This document shows positions 46,026 to 56,351 of a DNA stretch of 64,000 nucleotides, piece after piece. A program made the position numbers and the translations under genes. The DNA lies in contig NZ_JAQGKQ010000045.1 in assembly GCF_028290025.1 (NCBI RefSeq), forward strand, positions 1 through 64,000, written 5' to 3'. Each line of letters begins with the position of its first letter. The stretch's first letter is position 1. Under the pieces are notes generated by a model. It worked only from the letters and a program-made list of their open reading frames with translations, did no database searches and had not been told where the DNA came from. The DNA comes from Cypionkella sp. (GTDB lineage Bacteria; Pseudomonadota; Alphaproteobacteria; Rhodobacterales; Rhodobacteraceae).

Positions 46026-46744
46026 CACACGATACCCAAAGCTGCTTTCTGTGCGGCGATCAAACCGGCGGCACCAGCCTCGGCCAAATCGAGCAACTCG
46101 CCCATCTCGTCTCGCGAAAAAGTTGCGCCCTCGGCTGACATCTGCACTTCGATGATCCGGCCGCGCCCGGTCAGAACGAAATTGCCATCGGTCCCCGCCG
46201 CAGAATCCTCGGGATAATCCAAGTCCAACACGGGCTGCCCAGCATATATGCCGCAAGATACCGCCGCAACATGATCAATCATCGGATCACTGAAAATAAT
46301 ACCGGCTTTCAGCAACTTGTTCATCGCCAAACGCAACGCAACCCAGCCGCCCGTGATCGAGGCACAGCGGGTGCCGCCATCGGCTTGCAGCACGTCGCAG
46401 TCAATCACGATCTGGCGCTCGCCCAAAGCCGAGCGATCAACCCCAGCCCGCAAAGCCCGTCCAATAAGTCTTTGAATCTCTTGGGTTCTGCCTGACTGCT
46501 TGCCCGCCGCAGCCTCGCGGCGAACCCGTGTATTGGTAGCCCTTGGCAACATGCCATATTCGGCCGTCACCCAACCTAGCCCGGTATTTTTCAGAAACGG
46601 CGGTGCTTTGTCTTCGATAGTCGCCGAGCACAGCACATGAGTTTCGCCCATCTTGATCAGGCAAGAGCCTTCAGCGTGCTTCATCACGCCGATTTCAATG
46701 TAAACCGGGCGCATTTCGTTCAATTTCCGACCAGAAGGGCGCAT
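46025..46744 (-). CDS. rph: Ribonuclease PH
   Basis: RNase PH trims tRNA 3' ends with phosphate. The 239-residue protein begins [17 protein letters not shown], has [32 protein letters not shown] and [18 protein letters not shown]. Two ATGs sit together (46747, 46744); AAGGA is 7 bases from the second, so I prefer 46744. It is divergent from hrcA, the common alphaproteobacterial order. Confidence 0.97.
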   Translation of the reverse strand: MRPSGRKLNEMRPVYIEIGVMKHAEGSCLIKMGETHVLCSATIEDKAPPFLKNTGLGWVTAEYGMLPRATNTRVRREAAAGKQSGRTQEIQRLIGRALRAGVDRSALGERQIVIDCDVLQADGGTRCASITGGWVALRLAMNKLLKAGIIFSDPMIDHVAAVSCGIYAGQPVLDLDYPEDSAAGTDGNFVLTGRGRIIEVQMSAEGATFSRDEMGELLDLAEAGAAGLIAAQKAALGIV

Positions 46745-46857
46745 CATATTATCCTTTTCGCTTTGTTCCAAATAGTCCTTGGGCCGCATCTGATGCAACC
46801 CTCCATTGACGTTCGCGCCGCAGCCTCCTTAATGAAGCCAACAGCAGGGACTTTTCG

Positions 46858-47931
46858 ATGACCACCAATGGCACTAAGATCCTGTCCGAGATGAATGATC
46901 GCTCTCGCGAAGTGTTTCGCCGCGTCGTCGAAGGCTATTTGGCATCGGGTGATCCCGTGGGCTCGCGAACTTTGACGCGCAGCATGTCCGAACGGCTGTC
47001 GGCGGCCACGATCCGTAACGTGATGCAAGACCTGGAGCTTTTGGGCCTGCTGGACAGCCCGCATATTTCGGCGGGTCGAATACCAACTCAAAAGGGTCTG
47101 CGGATGTTCGTAGATGGTTTGCTTGAGGTTGGCGCGGTTGCCGCTGAAGACCGGCAATTGATCGACACCGCCTCTGCGAGCAATGATCAGGACATCACAA
47201 GCCTGCTGGACCATATCGGCGGCACGCTCTCTGGCATCACCAAAGGCGCCACGGTGGTGCTTGCGCCCAAGGCCGAGGCACCGATTCGCCACATTGAATT
47301 TGTCAGCCTCGCCGCCGATCGGGCTTTGGTGGTACTGGTGTTCGCCAACGGCCATGTGGAAAACCGCGTTTTCACCCCGCCGCCCGGTCAAACGCCGTCT
47401 TCGATGCGCGAAGCCGCGAATTTTCTCAATGCGCTTGCTGAAGGCAAAACCCTCTCCGAGTTGCGGCGCAGTATAGGCCAAGAAATTGCCACCCGGCGTC
47501 AGGAAATTGATTCGCTTGCGCGGGCGCTGGTCGAAAGTGGCATTGCCCTGTGGGATAATTCCGACGAACATTCCGAGCGGTTGATCGTGCGTGGCCGTTC
47601 TAATCTGATCGAAAACTCTGCCGAAGCTCAAGACATTGACCGCATTCGTATCCTGTTCGACGACCTTGAACGCAAGCGCGACATCGCTGATTTCCTTGAA
47701 CTGGCCGAAACTGGCGAAGGTGTGCGCATATTTATCGGTTCTGAGAACAAACTCTTTTCACTTTCGGGTTCCTCTCTGGTGGTCTCTCCCTATATGAACG
47801 CTGATCGAAAGATCATTGGCGCGGTGGGCGTGATCGGACCGACCCGGCTGAACTATGGCCGGATTGTTCCGATTGTCGATTACACCGCACAACTGGTCGG
47901 CAGGCTTTTGTCCGAACGCGGTTCGGGCTAA
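46858..47931 (+). CDS. hrcA: Heat-inducible transcription repressor HrcA
   Basis: HrcA represses groESL-type operons by binding the CIRCE element. The 357-residue protein has an N-terminal winged helix: REVFRRVVEGYLASGDPVGSR (positions 17-37) with TLTRSMSERLSAATIRNVM, then SPHISAGRIPTQKGLRMFVD, and a long GAF-like C-domain. No CIRCE sequence is visible before it. It heads an hrcA-grpE unit. Confidence 0.96.
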   Translation: MTTNGTKILSEMNDRSREVFRRVVEGYLASGDPVGSRTLTRSMSERLSAATIRNVMQDLELLGLLDSPHISAGRIPTQKGLRMFVDGLLEVGAVAAEDRQLIDTASASNDQDITSLLDHIGGTLSGITKGATVVLAPKAEAPIRHIEFVSLAADRALVVLVFANGHVENRVFTPPPGQTPSSMREAANFLNALAEGKTLSELRRSIGQEIATRRQEIDSLARALVESGIALWDNSDEHSERLIVRGRSNLIENSAEAQDIDRIRILFDDLERKRDIADFLELAETGEGVRIFIGSENKLFSLSGSSLVVSPYMNADRKIIGAVGVIGPTRLNYGRIVPIVDYTAQLVGRLLSERGSG

Positions 47932-47967
47932 AGCAGCCCAAAGCGGAACGGAATGTAAGGAAAGACG

Positions 47968-48501
47968 ATGGCGCAGGAAAATACCGCCCCAGAGAACGGC
48001 GATCTCGAAGGGCTCGAAGATTTTGTCGCAGCTGACGAAATGGAAACGCTGCGCGCCGAGCGGGATGAAATGCGCGACCGTTTCATGCGCGCGTTGGCTG
48101 ATGCCGAAAACGCCCGCAAGCGCGGTGAGCGTGATCGGCGCGAGGCGGAGCAATACGGCGGCTCAAAACTCGCGCGTGACATGCTGCCGGTTTACGACAA
48201 CTTGAAGCGCGCGCTTGATGCGGCGTCCGACGATACACGCGCGCAGGCTCCGGCCCTGATTGAGGGGTTAGAGTTGACCATGCGCGAACTGACCAACGTG
48301 CTCAAAAAACACGGCGTGGATGAGATCAATCCTGAAGTTGGCGCGGTTTTCGATCCGCAGCTGCATCAAGCGATGTTTGAAGCGCCGCTGCCCGACACCA
48401 AAGCTGGCCAGATCATTCAAGTTCTGGGCGTGGGCTTCATGCTGCATGACCGCCTGCTGCGTCCAGCGCAGGTCGGCGTATCTTCGAACAACCAAGGCTG
48501 A
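47968..48501 (+). CDS. grpE: Nucleotide exchange factor GrpE
   Basis: GrpE drives ADP release from DnaK. The 177-residue protein has an acidic N-terminus, a long coiled coil with RDRFMRALADAENARKRGERD, and the beta domain with INPEVGAVFDPQLHQAMF and VLGVGFMLHDRLLRPAQV. TAAGGA ribosome site lies before ATG 47968. dnaK is not in the window. Confidence 0.97.
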   Translation: MAQENTAPENGDLEGLEDFVAADEMETLRAERDEMRDRFMRALADAENARKRGERDRREAEQYGGSKLARDMLPVYDNLKRALDAASDDTRAQAPALIEGLELTMRELTNVLKKHGVDEINPEVGAVFDPQLHQAMFEAPLPDTKAGQIIQVLGVGFMLHDRLLRPAQVGVSSNNQG

Positions 48502-48516
48502 TTTGCTGTTGGCATC

Positions 48517-48598
48517 GGAGGGTCTAACACCCTCCAAGTCACATTGGCCTCGAGCCAATGTGACAGACCTTCCGTGAGCTATCCGAGCCCAGGCGGAA
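48517..48598. repeat. Three consecutive stem-loops between grpE and mutS
   Basis: 48517-48535: GGAGGGT/ACCCTCC, loop of 5. 48538-48564: perfect 11-bp stem GTCACATTGGC/GCCAATGTGAC, loop CTCGA. 48569-48598: CTTCCG/CGGAAG with an 18-base loop. None has a T run. They lie between the ends of convergent genes and may stop transcription from both sides or fold a small RNA. Confidence 0.75.
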
Positions 48599-48608
48599 GC
48601 GAATTAGT

Positions 48609-51254
48609 TTAAGTTTTCAGCATTTCTTTTAGTTCATAGACCAGCCGCAGCGCCTGTATTGGCGTCAGGTCATCCGGCAGCACGTCTTTCAGCGCCGCTT
48701 CCACCTTTGAAGCTTTCACAATGGTTTTTGGTGCAGGCGGGGGCATGGCACGGAACAGTGGCAGATCGTCAATCAGCGCCTTTTGCCGCAAGCCACCTTC
48801 GCGCTCGCCTGATTCCAAAGCCTCCAACACCACTTTTGCCCGCTCAATCACCGATGCAGGCAATCCCGCCAGCCGGGCTACTTGCACGCCATAGCTGCGA
48901 TCTGCGGCTCCCTTTTTGACTTCATGCAGGAAGATAACCTCTCCGTCCCATTCTTTGACGGTCACGGTGGCGTTTTCCACCCCGTCGAGCTTGGCGGAAA
49001 GCGCCGTCATTTCGTGGTAATGCGTGGCGAACAATGCGCGACAGCGGTTGGTTTCGTGCAGATGCTCCATGGTTGCCCAAGCAATCGACAGCCCGTCATA
49101 GGTTGCCGTGCCGCGGCCGATTTCATCGAGAATGACCAAAGCGCGGTCATCGGCTTGGTTGAGAATTGCCGCAGTTTCGACCATTTCCACCATGAAGGTA
49201 GAGCGTCCACGCGCCAGATCATCCGAAGCGCCAACCCGGCTGAACAACTGGCTGACCAGACCGATATGCGCCGCAGATGCTGGCACAAAGCTGCCCGCCT
49301 GCGCCAACAGGGCAATCAGCGCGTTTTGACGGAGGAAGGTCGATTTACCCGCCATATTCGGCCCGGTCAGCAGCCAGATTGCCGGAGTTTTATCCTCGGT
49401 CAGCGCGCAGTCATTTGCCACAAACGCAGCCCCACTTTGCCTGCGCAGAGCCCGCTCCACCACCGGGTGCCGCCCGCCTGTCACGTTAAAGGCGTGGCTG
49501 TTATCGACGCGGGGTTGCGTCCAGTTTTCCGCGGCCGCAAGATCAGCAAGCGCGCCGCTGAGGTCGATCTCAGCCAAGCCACGCGCGGCCGCTCCGATTG
49601 GGCCGGATTGGTCCAAAATGGCCGCCTTCAGTGCTTCGTAGTGGCGCTTTTCGATTTCCAGCGCGTGATTGCCTGCGTTGAGGATCTTGGTTTCGATCTC
49701 GTTCAGCGGCAGCGTGGTGAAGCGCACCTGATTGGCGGTGGTTTGGCGATGAATGAACGTCTCGGCCAACTCCGGCGTGAACATCCGTTCAGCGTGAGTT
49801 GTGGTGGTTTCGATGAAGTAGCCAAGCACGTTGTTATGCTTGATTTTAAGGCTTTGGACGCCTGACAGCGTGATATATTCGGCCTGCATCTGCGCGATAA
49901 CGCCTCGGCCTTCGTCACGCAGGCGGCGGGTTTCGTCGAGTTCGGCATCATAACCCGCCGCGATATAGCCGCCATCGCGCGCCATCAGCGGTGGCTCTGC
50001 GATTAGGGCTTCGTCCAGCAAGTCAATTAGCGGGCCGTGGCCGACCAACGATTTCGCAGCATCGCCGAGCAGAGACGGCACCTCTGACAACCGCGAGGCG
50101 ATGCTTTGAGCTTGGGTCAGTCCGGCGCGAATTGCGGTCAGATCGCGAGGGCCGCCGCGATCTAGGGCGAGGCGCGACAAGGCGCGATCAATATCCGGCA
50201 CACGGCGCAAATCGGCGCGCAGATCTTCGCGCAGTCGGCTTTGCTCCAGCAAAAATCGCACCGCCTCAAGGCGCTGGTGGATCACCGACAGATCGCGTGA
50301 GGGGCTGGACAGCCGACGTTCCAGCAGACGCGCGCCCGCAGCGGTGACCGTGCGATCTACTGCGGCGAGCAGTGAGCCTTCGCGACCGCCGGACAGGGCT
50401 TGGGTGATCTCCAAGTTGCGCCGGGTTGAGGCATCAATCTGCATCGCGCTGTTGGGGGTTTCGCGCAGAGGCGGTCGCAAGAGTGGAAGTTTGCCGCGTT
50501 GGGTGAGGTCAAGATAATCAACCAGCGCGCCCATCGCCGAGATTTCTGCCCGCCCGAACGTGCCAAAAGCGTCGAGCGAACCGACGTTCCATAGACTGCG
50601 CAGTCGTTTCTCCGAGCTGGTCGAATCGAAGCTACCGCGTGACAGGGCGGTAAGCGCCGCGCCCGATTCAGTCACCAATAAGGCCAGATCGCCCTCCCGC
50701 GCTTCCGAAACCAGTACTTCACGCGGGGACAGCCGCGCAAGTTCCGGGGCCAGCCGCACTTCCGGGCAAGGCATCACGCGCATCTCACCGGTTGAGATAT
50801 CCACCCAAGCCAAAGCGCCGTCCTCGCGGACATCTGCGAACGCGACGAGGTAATTGTGCCGCCGCGCCTCTAGCAAGGAATCTTCGGTTAGCGTGCCTGG
50901 CGTCACCAACCGCACCACGGCGCGACGGACAACTGACTTATAGCCGCGTTTTTTCGCCTCGGCGGGGTCTTCCATCTGCTCGGCAATCGCGACGCGAAAG
51001 CCTTTTCGGATCAGCGTCAGAAGATAGCCCTCCGAGGCATGATAAGGCACGCCGCACATCGAAATCGGCTCGCCTTGGTGAAAGCCGCGTTTGGTCAGCG
51101 CAATGTCCAAAGCCTCGGCTGCGGCCACGGCATCGTCGAAGAACATCTCATAGAAATCGCCCATCCGGTAAAACAGCAACGCGCCGGGGTCTTGCGCTTT
51201 GATCTCTAGATATTGCGCCATCATCGGCGTTACGGTGTCGTCGCTCACATTCAT
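48609..51254 (-). CDS. mutS: DNA mismatch repair protein MutS
   Basis: MutS recognises mispairs and starts mismatch repair. The protein (881 residues from ATG 51254) has the mismatch-binding [17 protein letters not shown], the P-loop [55 protein letters not shown] and ALFATHYHE. Three starts are possible: ATG 51263, ATG 51254 and GTG 51248. AGGGGG lies directly before 51254 and 6 bases before the GTG, so the GTG is a real alternative. Confidence 0.97.
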   Translation of the reverse strand: MNVSDDTVTPMMAQYLEIKAQDPGALLFYRMGDFYEMFFDDAVAAAEALDIALTKRGFHQGEPISMCGVPYHASEGYLLTLIRKGFRVAIAEQMEDPAEAKKRGYKSVVRRAVVRLVTPGTLTEDSLLEARRHNYLVAFADVREDGALAWVDISTGEMRVMPCPEVRLAPELARLSPREVLVSEAREGDLALLVTESGAALTALSRGSFDSTSSEKRLRSLWNVGSLDAFGTFGRAEISAMGALVDYLDLTQRGKLPLLRPPLRETPNSAMQIDASTRRNLEITQALSGGREGSLLAAVDRTVTAAGARLLERRLSSPSRDLSVIHQRLEAVRFLLEQSRLREDLRADLRRVPDIDRALSRLALDRGGPRDLTAIRAGLTQAQSIASRLSEVPSLLGDAAKSLVGHGPLIDLLDEALIAEPPLMARDGGYIAAGYDAELDETRRLRDEGRGVIAQMQAEYITLSGVQSLKIKHNNVLGYFIETTTTHAERMFTPELAETFIHRQTTANQVRFTTLPLNEIETKILNAGNHALEIEKRHYEALKAAILDQSGPIGAAARGLAEIDLSGALADLAAAENWTQPRVDNSHAFNVTGGRHPVVERALRRQSGAAFVANDCALTEDKTPAIWLLTGPNMAGKSTFLRQNALIALLAQAGSFVPASAAHIGLVSQLFSRVGASDDLARGRSTFMVEMVETAAILNQADDRALVILDEIGRGTATYDGLSIAWATMEHLHETNRCRALFATHYHEMTALSAKLDGVENATVTVKEWDGEVIFLHEVKKGAADRSYGVQVARLAGLPASVIERAKVVLEALESGEREGGLRQKALIDDLPLFRAMPPPAPKTIVKASKVEAALKDVLPDDLTPIQALRLVYELKEMLKT

Positions 51255-51345
51255 CCCCCTCATCGCGCCTTACCCTACAAAACGGTGACAGCGACGGAAA
51301 GGCTTGATGCGTTTGCGGCGCAGGGCGGCGGTGCAATCGTGCGGG

Positions 51346-51756
51346 TCACAGATGTGGCAGTGCAGCCGAAATGCGTCGTTGGAGTTCCGGGATGGCGTTC
51401 GGGTGGGCTAGGTATTCGGCGAGCGGCATCATTTGCCAATACTGTCCCTCATCGCCAAAGCGAATGGCGGTGATTTCTGCCGAAGAGATATGACCTGCGA
51501 AAAACACCGACAGACGGGTGGCGTCGATCATGCTGGGCCAGACTTGCCGCCAAATCAGCCGATCCGGCGGAAAATGAAGTCCGAACTCCTCATGCAATTC
51601 GCGCAGCACGCAGGTTTCGGGTGTTTCATCACCTTCGCGACCGCCGCCCGGAAGATCCCACTTCGCGCGCCACGGCAAACCGGGCTTGTCATCGCGCAGA
51701 TAGGTCAGCAAGGCATCGCCACACAGCAGCGCCACCTTGCAACCCATGAAATCCAT
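51346..51756 (-). CDS. Nudix hydrolase
   Basis: The 136-residue protein has a full Nudix box, GREGDETPETCVLRELHEEFG, reading GX5EX7REUXEEXGU with the Glu residues that bind metal. The N-terminal MGCKVALLCGDALLTYLRDDKPGLPWRAKWDLPGG and the length fit a stand-alone housekeeping hydrolase of nucleoside-diphosphate-linked compounds. Substrate is not predictable. It is downstream of the NfeD-stomatin pair and may be in the same unit, 9 bases away. Confidence 0.9.
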   Translation of the reverse strand: MDFMGCKVALLCGDALLTYLRDDKPGLPWRAKWDLPGGGREGDETPETCVLRELHEEFGLHFPPDRLIWRQVWPSMIDATRLSVFFAGHISSAEITAIRFGDEGQYWQMMPLAEYLAHPNAIPELQRRISAALPHL

Positions 51757-51765
51757 CAGCGCGGC

Positions 51766-52032
51766 TCAGTTGTCATTGATGTCTTTGTCCCACAGTTTGA
51801 CCTGGCCCTTTTGCGCGCCGAGCGTGGCGCGCAGGCCGATCCAAGACGCCAGCGACAGCAGGGCAAAGATTAACAGCAGCAGAGGCAAGCTGACCGATAG
51901 GCCGATGCCAAGCAGAATCCCCGTCAGCACCGCGCCGAGTGCGAAGCCCAAGAAGATAAAGCCGGGTAGCAGCACCTCTGCCACGCCCAAGGCAAAGCCG
52001 CCCGCAATCCAAACCCACCAGACATTCCACAT
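51766..52032 (-). CDS. NfeD-family membrane protein (short form)
   Basis: The 88-residue protein has three membrane segments and lacks most of the soluble OB-fold domain found in longer NfeD proteins. NfeD proteins pair with stomatin-like SPFH proteins in membrane-quality or microdomain roles. The start codon is adjacent to the stop of the SPFH gene with no gap, so they are made together. Confidence 0.85.
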   Translation of the reverse strand: MWNVWWVWIAGGFALGVAEVLLPGFIFLGFALGAVLTGILLGIGLSVSLPLLLLIFALLSLASWIGLRATLGAQKGQVKLWDKDINDN

Positions 52033-52914
52033 TTAAGTCCGCCCTTTCAGCATTTTGAACGCATCACCAAACGCCTCCAAAGCCTGCGCTGGTACGATGA
52101 TCATTTGTTTTCCGGCACCCTGGCCAACGGTCGTCAGCGCCTCAACCTGTTTCAGCGCAACCTGATACTGCGCGGCCTCAATGCCGTTTTCCTTGATCGC
52201 GCCTGCAATGACTTCGGTTGCATAGGCCTCGGCATCGGCCAGAACGCGACGGGCTTTCGCACCTTGTTCAGCTGCGTAAAGTTCGGCGTCGGCATTCAGT
52301 TCAACCGCACGCTTTTTACCCTCGGCCTCGGTGACTTGTGCGCGGCGGGCGCGTTCGGCGTTCAACTGCTGCATCATGGCGTGGCGAGTGGCTTCATCCA
52401 GCGACACGTCCAGAATCTCGGCGCGAGTCACTTCGATGCCCCAATCTTCGACCATTGCGCGCACATGCTGGTGAATATTGGCGGTCAGTTCGTTGCGGTT
52501 GGATTGCACTTGGTCAAGTTCCATCTTGCCGATTTCCGAGCGCACGATACCAGCAACGGTGGTGGCAATCGCAGAGTCCACATCTTTGATCCGGTAAACC
52601 GTCTTTTCAGGCGAGATCACCCGGTAGAACACCGATGTTTCAACTTTGACCAGCACGTTATCAGTGGTGATTGCGTCTTGATGCGCGGTGGGCAACTGGC
52701 GTTCCAGAATGGATATTTTATGCGCGACACGATCAAGAAACGGCACAGTAAAGTTTATGCCCGGCCCGAGAACTGAGCGCAGGCGGCCGAGCCGTTCAAC
52801 TACAAACTTTTCACTTTGCGGCACGATGCGGATAGCTTTGAATAAAGCGACGATGATAAAAAGCGCAATCGCCAGAAAAACGGCGCCGCTGCCAAGGAAT
52901 TGGTCGAAATTCAT
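52033..52914 (-). CDS. SPFH/stomatin-family membrane protease regulator (QmcA-like)
   Basis: The 293-residue protein has one N-terminal membrane helix (about 8-28), an SPFH domain starting IRIVPQSEKFVVERLGR, DAITTDNVLVKVETSVFYRV and VRSEIGKMELDQV, then a long charged coiled coil (ATRHAMMQQLNAERARRA and beyond) and a C-terminal amphipathic end. This is the QmcA/YbbK layout. The pair with NfeD is the standard two-gene module. ATG 52914 was chosen; the extra frame to 53262 has no family sequence. Confidence 0.93.
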   Translation of the reverse strand: MNFDQFLGSGAVFLAIALFIIVALFKAIRIVPQSEKFVVERLGRLRSVLGPGINFTVPFLDRVAHKISILERQLPTAHQDAITTDNVLVKVETSVFYRVISPEKTVYRIKDVDSAIATTVAGIVRSEIGKMELDQVQSNRNELTANIHQHVRAMVEDWGIEVTRAEILDVSLDEATRHAMMQQLNAERARRAQVTEAEGKKRAVELNADAELYAAEQGAKARRVLADAEAYATEVIAGAIKENGIEAAQYQVALKQVEALTTVGQGAGKQMIIVPAQALEAFGDAFKMLKGRT

Positions 52915-53110
52915 AAATGACTCCTGTTTCAATCGAAATGAGGCAAGACCCCCGCTGCAACTTGCCCGGTATTGCGGATTTTCGCAACCAACGCCTATTC
53001 GGCTAGATTGGCGGGCATCCACCGCGCACGGGTCCGGTATGCAACAGGATACCTTTCGGTTTGACCTTGCGCTATGATATCGCTCACATTGTGTGAGGGG
53101 AGGCCGTGCC

Positions 53111-54004
53111 GTGTCATTTTTTGAAATCCATGACCCCGCATTTGGCCGCTTCGTGCTGGGCAACGCGCCAGTTAAACAGTTGGCGAGCGGGTTTGATTGG
53201 GTGGAAGGTCCGGTGTGGTTTGGCGATGCCGGATGCCTGCTGTTTTCTGATATCCCCAACAATAGGATCCTGCGCTACACGCCCGGAGCGGGGATTTCGA
53301 CCTACCGTGCGCCGTCGAATTACGCCAACGGCCATACCCGAGATCGGCAGGGGCGCTTGGTCTCGTGCGAGCACGGAACGCGGCGTGTGACCCGAACGGA
53401 ATTGGACGGCGCGATCACGGTTATCGCTGACAGTTATCAGGGGAAGCTTTTGAATTCGCCGAATGATGTGGTGGTAAAGTCGGATGGCTCAATCTGGTTT
53501 ACCGATCCGCACTATGGCATCGGCTCAAATTACGAAGGCTTTGCCGCAGAGCAAGAGCTGCCGTGTTACGTTTACCGTGTTGATCCCGATGGCACGATTG
53601 AGGCAGTGCTGATCGACTTCAATTGCCCGAACGGCTTGGCCTTTAGCCCGGATGAGTCGGTGCTATACGTTGCTGACACTGGACGCATGTATCATGACGA
53701 CCCGCACCATATCCGCAGTTTTTCCATGGCTTCGGGCAGACCGCAACAGAGCCGGATGTTCCACAGCATCAGCACGGGCAAAGCTGACGGAATTCGCTGT
53801 GACACCGAGGGCAATCTGTGGTCGTCAGCTGGCGACGGCGTGCATTGCATTGCACCTGACGGTCATCTGATGGGCAAAATCCTCGTGCCCGAAAGAGTCT
53901 CCAACATCTGCTTTGGTGGGCGGGCCAAGCACCAGCTTTTCATCACCGCCACAACCAGCCTATACGCTATCACCTTGAACCGCGTCGGAGTGCAGACACC
54001 ATGA
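53111..54004 (+). CDS. SMP-30/gluconolactonase-family protein
   Basis: The 297-residue protein is a six-bladed beta-propeller lactonase: WVEGPVWFGDAG supplies the metal-binding Glu, LLNSPNDVVVKSDGSIWFTDPHYG the Asn, and LYVADTGRMYHDDP the Asp; the C-terminal end carries IRCDTEGNLWSSAGDGVHC. Gluconolactonases open glucono-lactone-type sugars. GTG 53111 is preferred because AGGGGAGG lies about 7 bases upstream; an earlier GTG at 53093 overlaps that site. It overlaps the next gene, a 6-phosphogluconate dehydrogenase, by 4 bases, which suggests a sugar-acid route. Confidence 0.9.
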   Translation: MSFFEIHDPAFGRFVLGNAPVKQLASGFDWVEGPVWFGDAGCLLFSDIPNNRILRYTPGAGISTYRAPSNYANGHTRDRQGRLVSCEHGTRRVTRTELDGAITVIADSYQGKLLNSPNDVVVKSDGSIWFTDPHYGIGSNYEGFAAEQELPCYVYRVDPDGTIEAVLIDFNCPNGLAFSPDESVLYVADTGRMYHDDPHHIRSFSMASGRPQQSRMFHSISTGKADGIRCDTEGNLWSSAGDGVHCIAPDGHLMGKILVPERVSNICFGGRAKHQLFITATTSLYAITLNRVGVQTP

Positions 54005-55410
54005 CCCAATCGCAAATTGGCCTGATCGGCCTTGGCACAATGGGGGCAATGCTTGCCCTGAACATCGCAGAAAAGGGCTTTCCGATTGCGGTGTGGAACC
54101 GCACAGCTTCGGTAACGCATGTTTTTAAGGCTGAAGCGGGGGTGTTGGCCGATAAGATAACCCCGTGTGAGACTTTGGCCGATCTGGTCGCTGCGATTGC
54201 CAAACCGCGCGCGATCATTTTGTTGGTGCCGGCGGGCGCTCCGGTGGACGAGATGATCGCCGATCTGACGCCGCTGTTGGACCGTGATGATCTGATCATC
54301 GATGCAGGCAATGCGTTGTTCCACGATACCGATCGGCGCTCTGCCGCGGCGGCTCTCAGTGGGCCGCATTTCCTTGGCATTGGCGTGTCGGGCGGGGCAG
54401 AGGGTGCGCGGCATGGCCCGGCGATCATGGGCGGCGGTTTGCGCAGTGACTGGGATCGGGTCGCACCCGTGCTGAACGCGATTGCGGCAAAATATAAGGG
54501 CGAGCCTTGCGCCGACTACATGGGGCCAGCCGGGGCGGGGCATTTCGTTAAAGCCGTGCATAACGGCATCGAATACGCCGACATGCAGATGATCGCCGAG
54601 GTTTACGGCGTGATGCGGGATGGTTTGGGCATGGATGCGGCGGCGATTGCCGAGACGTTTAAGGCATGGAACCAAGGCCCGCTGCAATCTTATCTGATTG
54701 AGATTTCGGGCGAAGTTGCGTCGGCGACCGATACTTATTCCGGCAAACCGATGCTGGATATGATCTTGGACCGCGCCGGTCAAAAAGGCACGGGCCGCTG
54801 GACGGTGATTGAGGCGCAGCATTTGGCCGCGACCATTCCGGCGATTGAGGCGGCAGTGATGGCGCGTAACCTGTCGTCGCGGCTAGAGGAGCGTCTGGCG
54901 GGTGAGGCGGTGTTTGGTGCCGCTCCGAAAGCGACTGCCGATGTGACGTTGGCGCAGTTGGAACAAGCGATGATTGCGGGTAAAATCCTGTGCTATGCGC
55001 AGGGCTTTGCCTTGATTTCGGCCGCTTCTAAGCAGTTTAGCTGGCCAATGCCGCTGCCGGATATCGCGCGGGTTTGGCGCGAGGGCTGTATCATTAGGTC
55101 GTCGATGCTGAACGATATGGCGACGGCTTTAACCGATGATCCTAGCCGCAATCTGATGCTGGCACCGTTCTTTGCCGACCATCTGAAAGCGACCCACGGC
55201 GCTTTAAGGCAAGTGATTGCGGCAGGGGCGTTGAGTGGTTTACCGCTACCGGCTTTGGCCTCGGGTCTGGCATGGTTTGACATGATGCGGACCGGGCGTT
55301 CGACCGCCAACATGATCCAAGCCCAGCGCGATTTCTTCGGAGCACACGGGTTTGAGCGGGTGGACGGTATCGCCGACAGCCACGGGCCCTGGGCTGGGCA
55401 CGGCATCTAG
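54001..55410 (+). CDS. gnd: 6-phosphogluconate dehydrogenase, decarboxylating
   Basis: Gnd converts 6-phosphogluconate to ribulose 5-phosphate, CO2 and NADPH. The 469-residue protein has GLIGLGTMGAMLALNIAEKG, VSGGAEGARHGPAIMGGG, the catalytic FVKAVHNGIEYADMQ and the C-terminal RDFFGAHGFERVD. Length is normal for the homodimeric type. ATGA overlap with the gluconolactonase gene makes them coupled. Its stop codon shares the tetramer CTAG with the convergent pxpC stop. Confidence 0.95.
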   Translation: MTQSQIGLIGLGTMGAMLALNIAEKGFPIAVWNRTASVTHVFKAEAGVLADKITPCETLADLVAAIAKPRAIILLVPAGAPVDEMIADLTPLLDRDDLIIDAGNALFHDTDRRSAAAALSGPHFLGIGVSGGAEGARHGPAIMGGGLRSDWDRVAPVLNAIAAKYKGEPCADYMGPAGAGHFVKAVHNGIEYADMQMIAEVYGVMRDGLGMDAAAIAETFKAWNQGPLQSYLIEISGEVASATDTYSGKPMLDMILDRAGQKGTGRWTVIEAQHLAATIPAIEAAVMARNLSSRLEERLAGEAVFGAAPKATADVTLAQLEQAMIAGKILCYAQGFALISAASKQFSWPMPLPDIARVWREGCIIRSSMLNDMATALTDDPSRNLMLAPFFADHLKATHGALRQVIAAGALSGLPLPALASGLAWFDMMRTGRSTANMIQAQRDFFGAHGFERVDGIADSHGPWAGHGI

Positions 55411-56351
55411 CGCTGTCGGATCCGATCCTCAAACGCGGCAAAGCGGGATGCTCTTTGCCGCGTTGTTTCGATGGCCTGTTGTGGTGGGATGGTTTGGAAA
55501 GCCACGGCGTCGCGTGGGCGGCATTGGACAAAGCTGTCGAGGTCATAGGAGATAACCGTGGCGATCTTCGGATAGCCCCCGGTGGTTTGGTGATCTGACA
55601 GCAGCACTGTGGCGGTGCCATCGCCGGAAACTTGCACCGAACCGCGCAGGATGGGTTCGGACGGAATCGAAAGGGCCTCCACGGGAACCAAGGCGGGGCC
55701 GCGCAGGCGTAGGCCCATGCGGTCGAAAGCGTCGGTCATCTCGAAGCGCGCAGTGGTGAACGTGGTGAGAGTTTCCGCGTCAAAAAAACGGTCTTGCGGA
55801 CCGAGGGTGCAGCGCAGCACATGGCGTGGGCGCGCCCAGACCGGGCAGGAAATCCGGCCTTCGCGGTCAGGGCGGGTTTGCGCGTTGGTGATGGTCAGGC
55901 TTTGGCCAGTGGTCAGCTTGCCGCCGCCGAAACCGGACGAGCCGTGGGTGGCGCCGCTGCCCAACCATTGCTTCGCCTGTAGGTTGCCTGCGAAGGCGAG
56001 GTAGGTCCAACTGCCCCAAGGGCCGGGGCGAATGGTGAGGGTTTCGCCTGCTTTCAGGGTGAAGATGTTCCACGTGCCGAGAGTGCGATTGGGGGTTTCT
56101 GCGATGAAGCCACCGCCTGCTAGGGCTAAGGTGACGGCTCCGCTCAAGCATTGAAGTGTCAGGCCACCGAGGGATACTTCGATGCCGGGATGATCGGCGG
56201 TGTTGCCGAGCGCAGCATTTGCCAGACGGAAACTACTGCGGTCCATCGGGCCAGAGGCGGGCACACCGTAGCGCATCAAGCCGGGGCGACCGGCGTCTTG
56301 GATGGTGACATGCGGGCCTGCGAAGCTGACGCTGAGCGTGGCGTCGGTCAT
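55407..56351 (-). CDS. pxpC: 5-oxoprolinase subunit C (biotin-dependent carboxyltransferase family)
   Basis: PxpC with PxpA and PxpB hydrolyses 5-oxoproline to glutamate using ATP in bacteria. The 314-residue protein has VTIQDAGRPGLMRYGVPASGPMD, GIEVSLGGLTL, and the region LLSDHQTTGGYPKIATV, the signatures of the AHS2 family. It overlaps pxpB by 4 bases (ATGA). It also reads into the gnd stop from the other side. Confidence 0.93.
   Translation of the reverse strand: MTDATLSVSFAGPHVTIQDAGRPGLMRYGVPASGPMDRSSFRLANAALGNTADHPGIEVSLGGLTLQCLSGAVTLALAGGGFIAETPNRTLGTWNIFTLKAGETLTIRPGPWGSWTYLAFAGNLQAKQWLGSGATHGSSGFGGGKLTTGQSLTITNAQTRPDREGRISCPVWARPRHVLRCTLGPQDRFFDAETLTTFTTARFEMTDAFDRMGLRLRGPALVPVEALSIPSEPILRGSVQVSGDGTATVLLSDHQTTGGYPKIATVISYDLDSFVQCRPRDAVAFQTIPPQQAIETTRQRASRFAAFEDRIRQR

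Noticed and set aside
46745-46857. CIRCE element for HrcA self-regulation
   Set aside because: No TTAGCACTC-N9-GAGTGCTAA is seen before hrcA or grpE.
52105-52776. Plus-strand frame opposite the SPFH gene
   Set aside because: Shadow of the stomatin-like gene; no ribosome site or recognisable domain.
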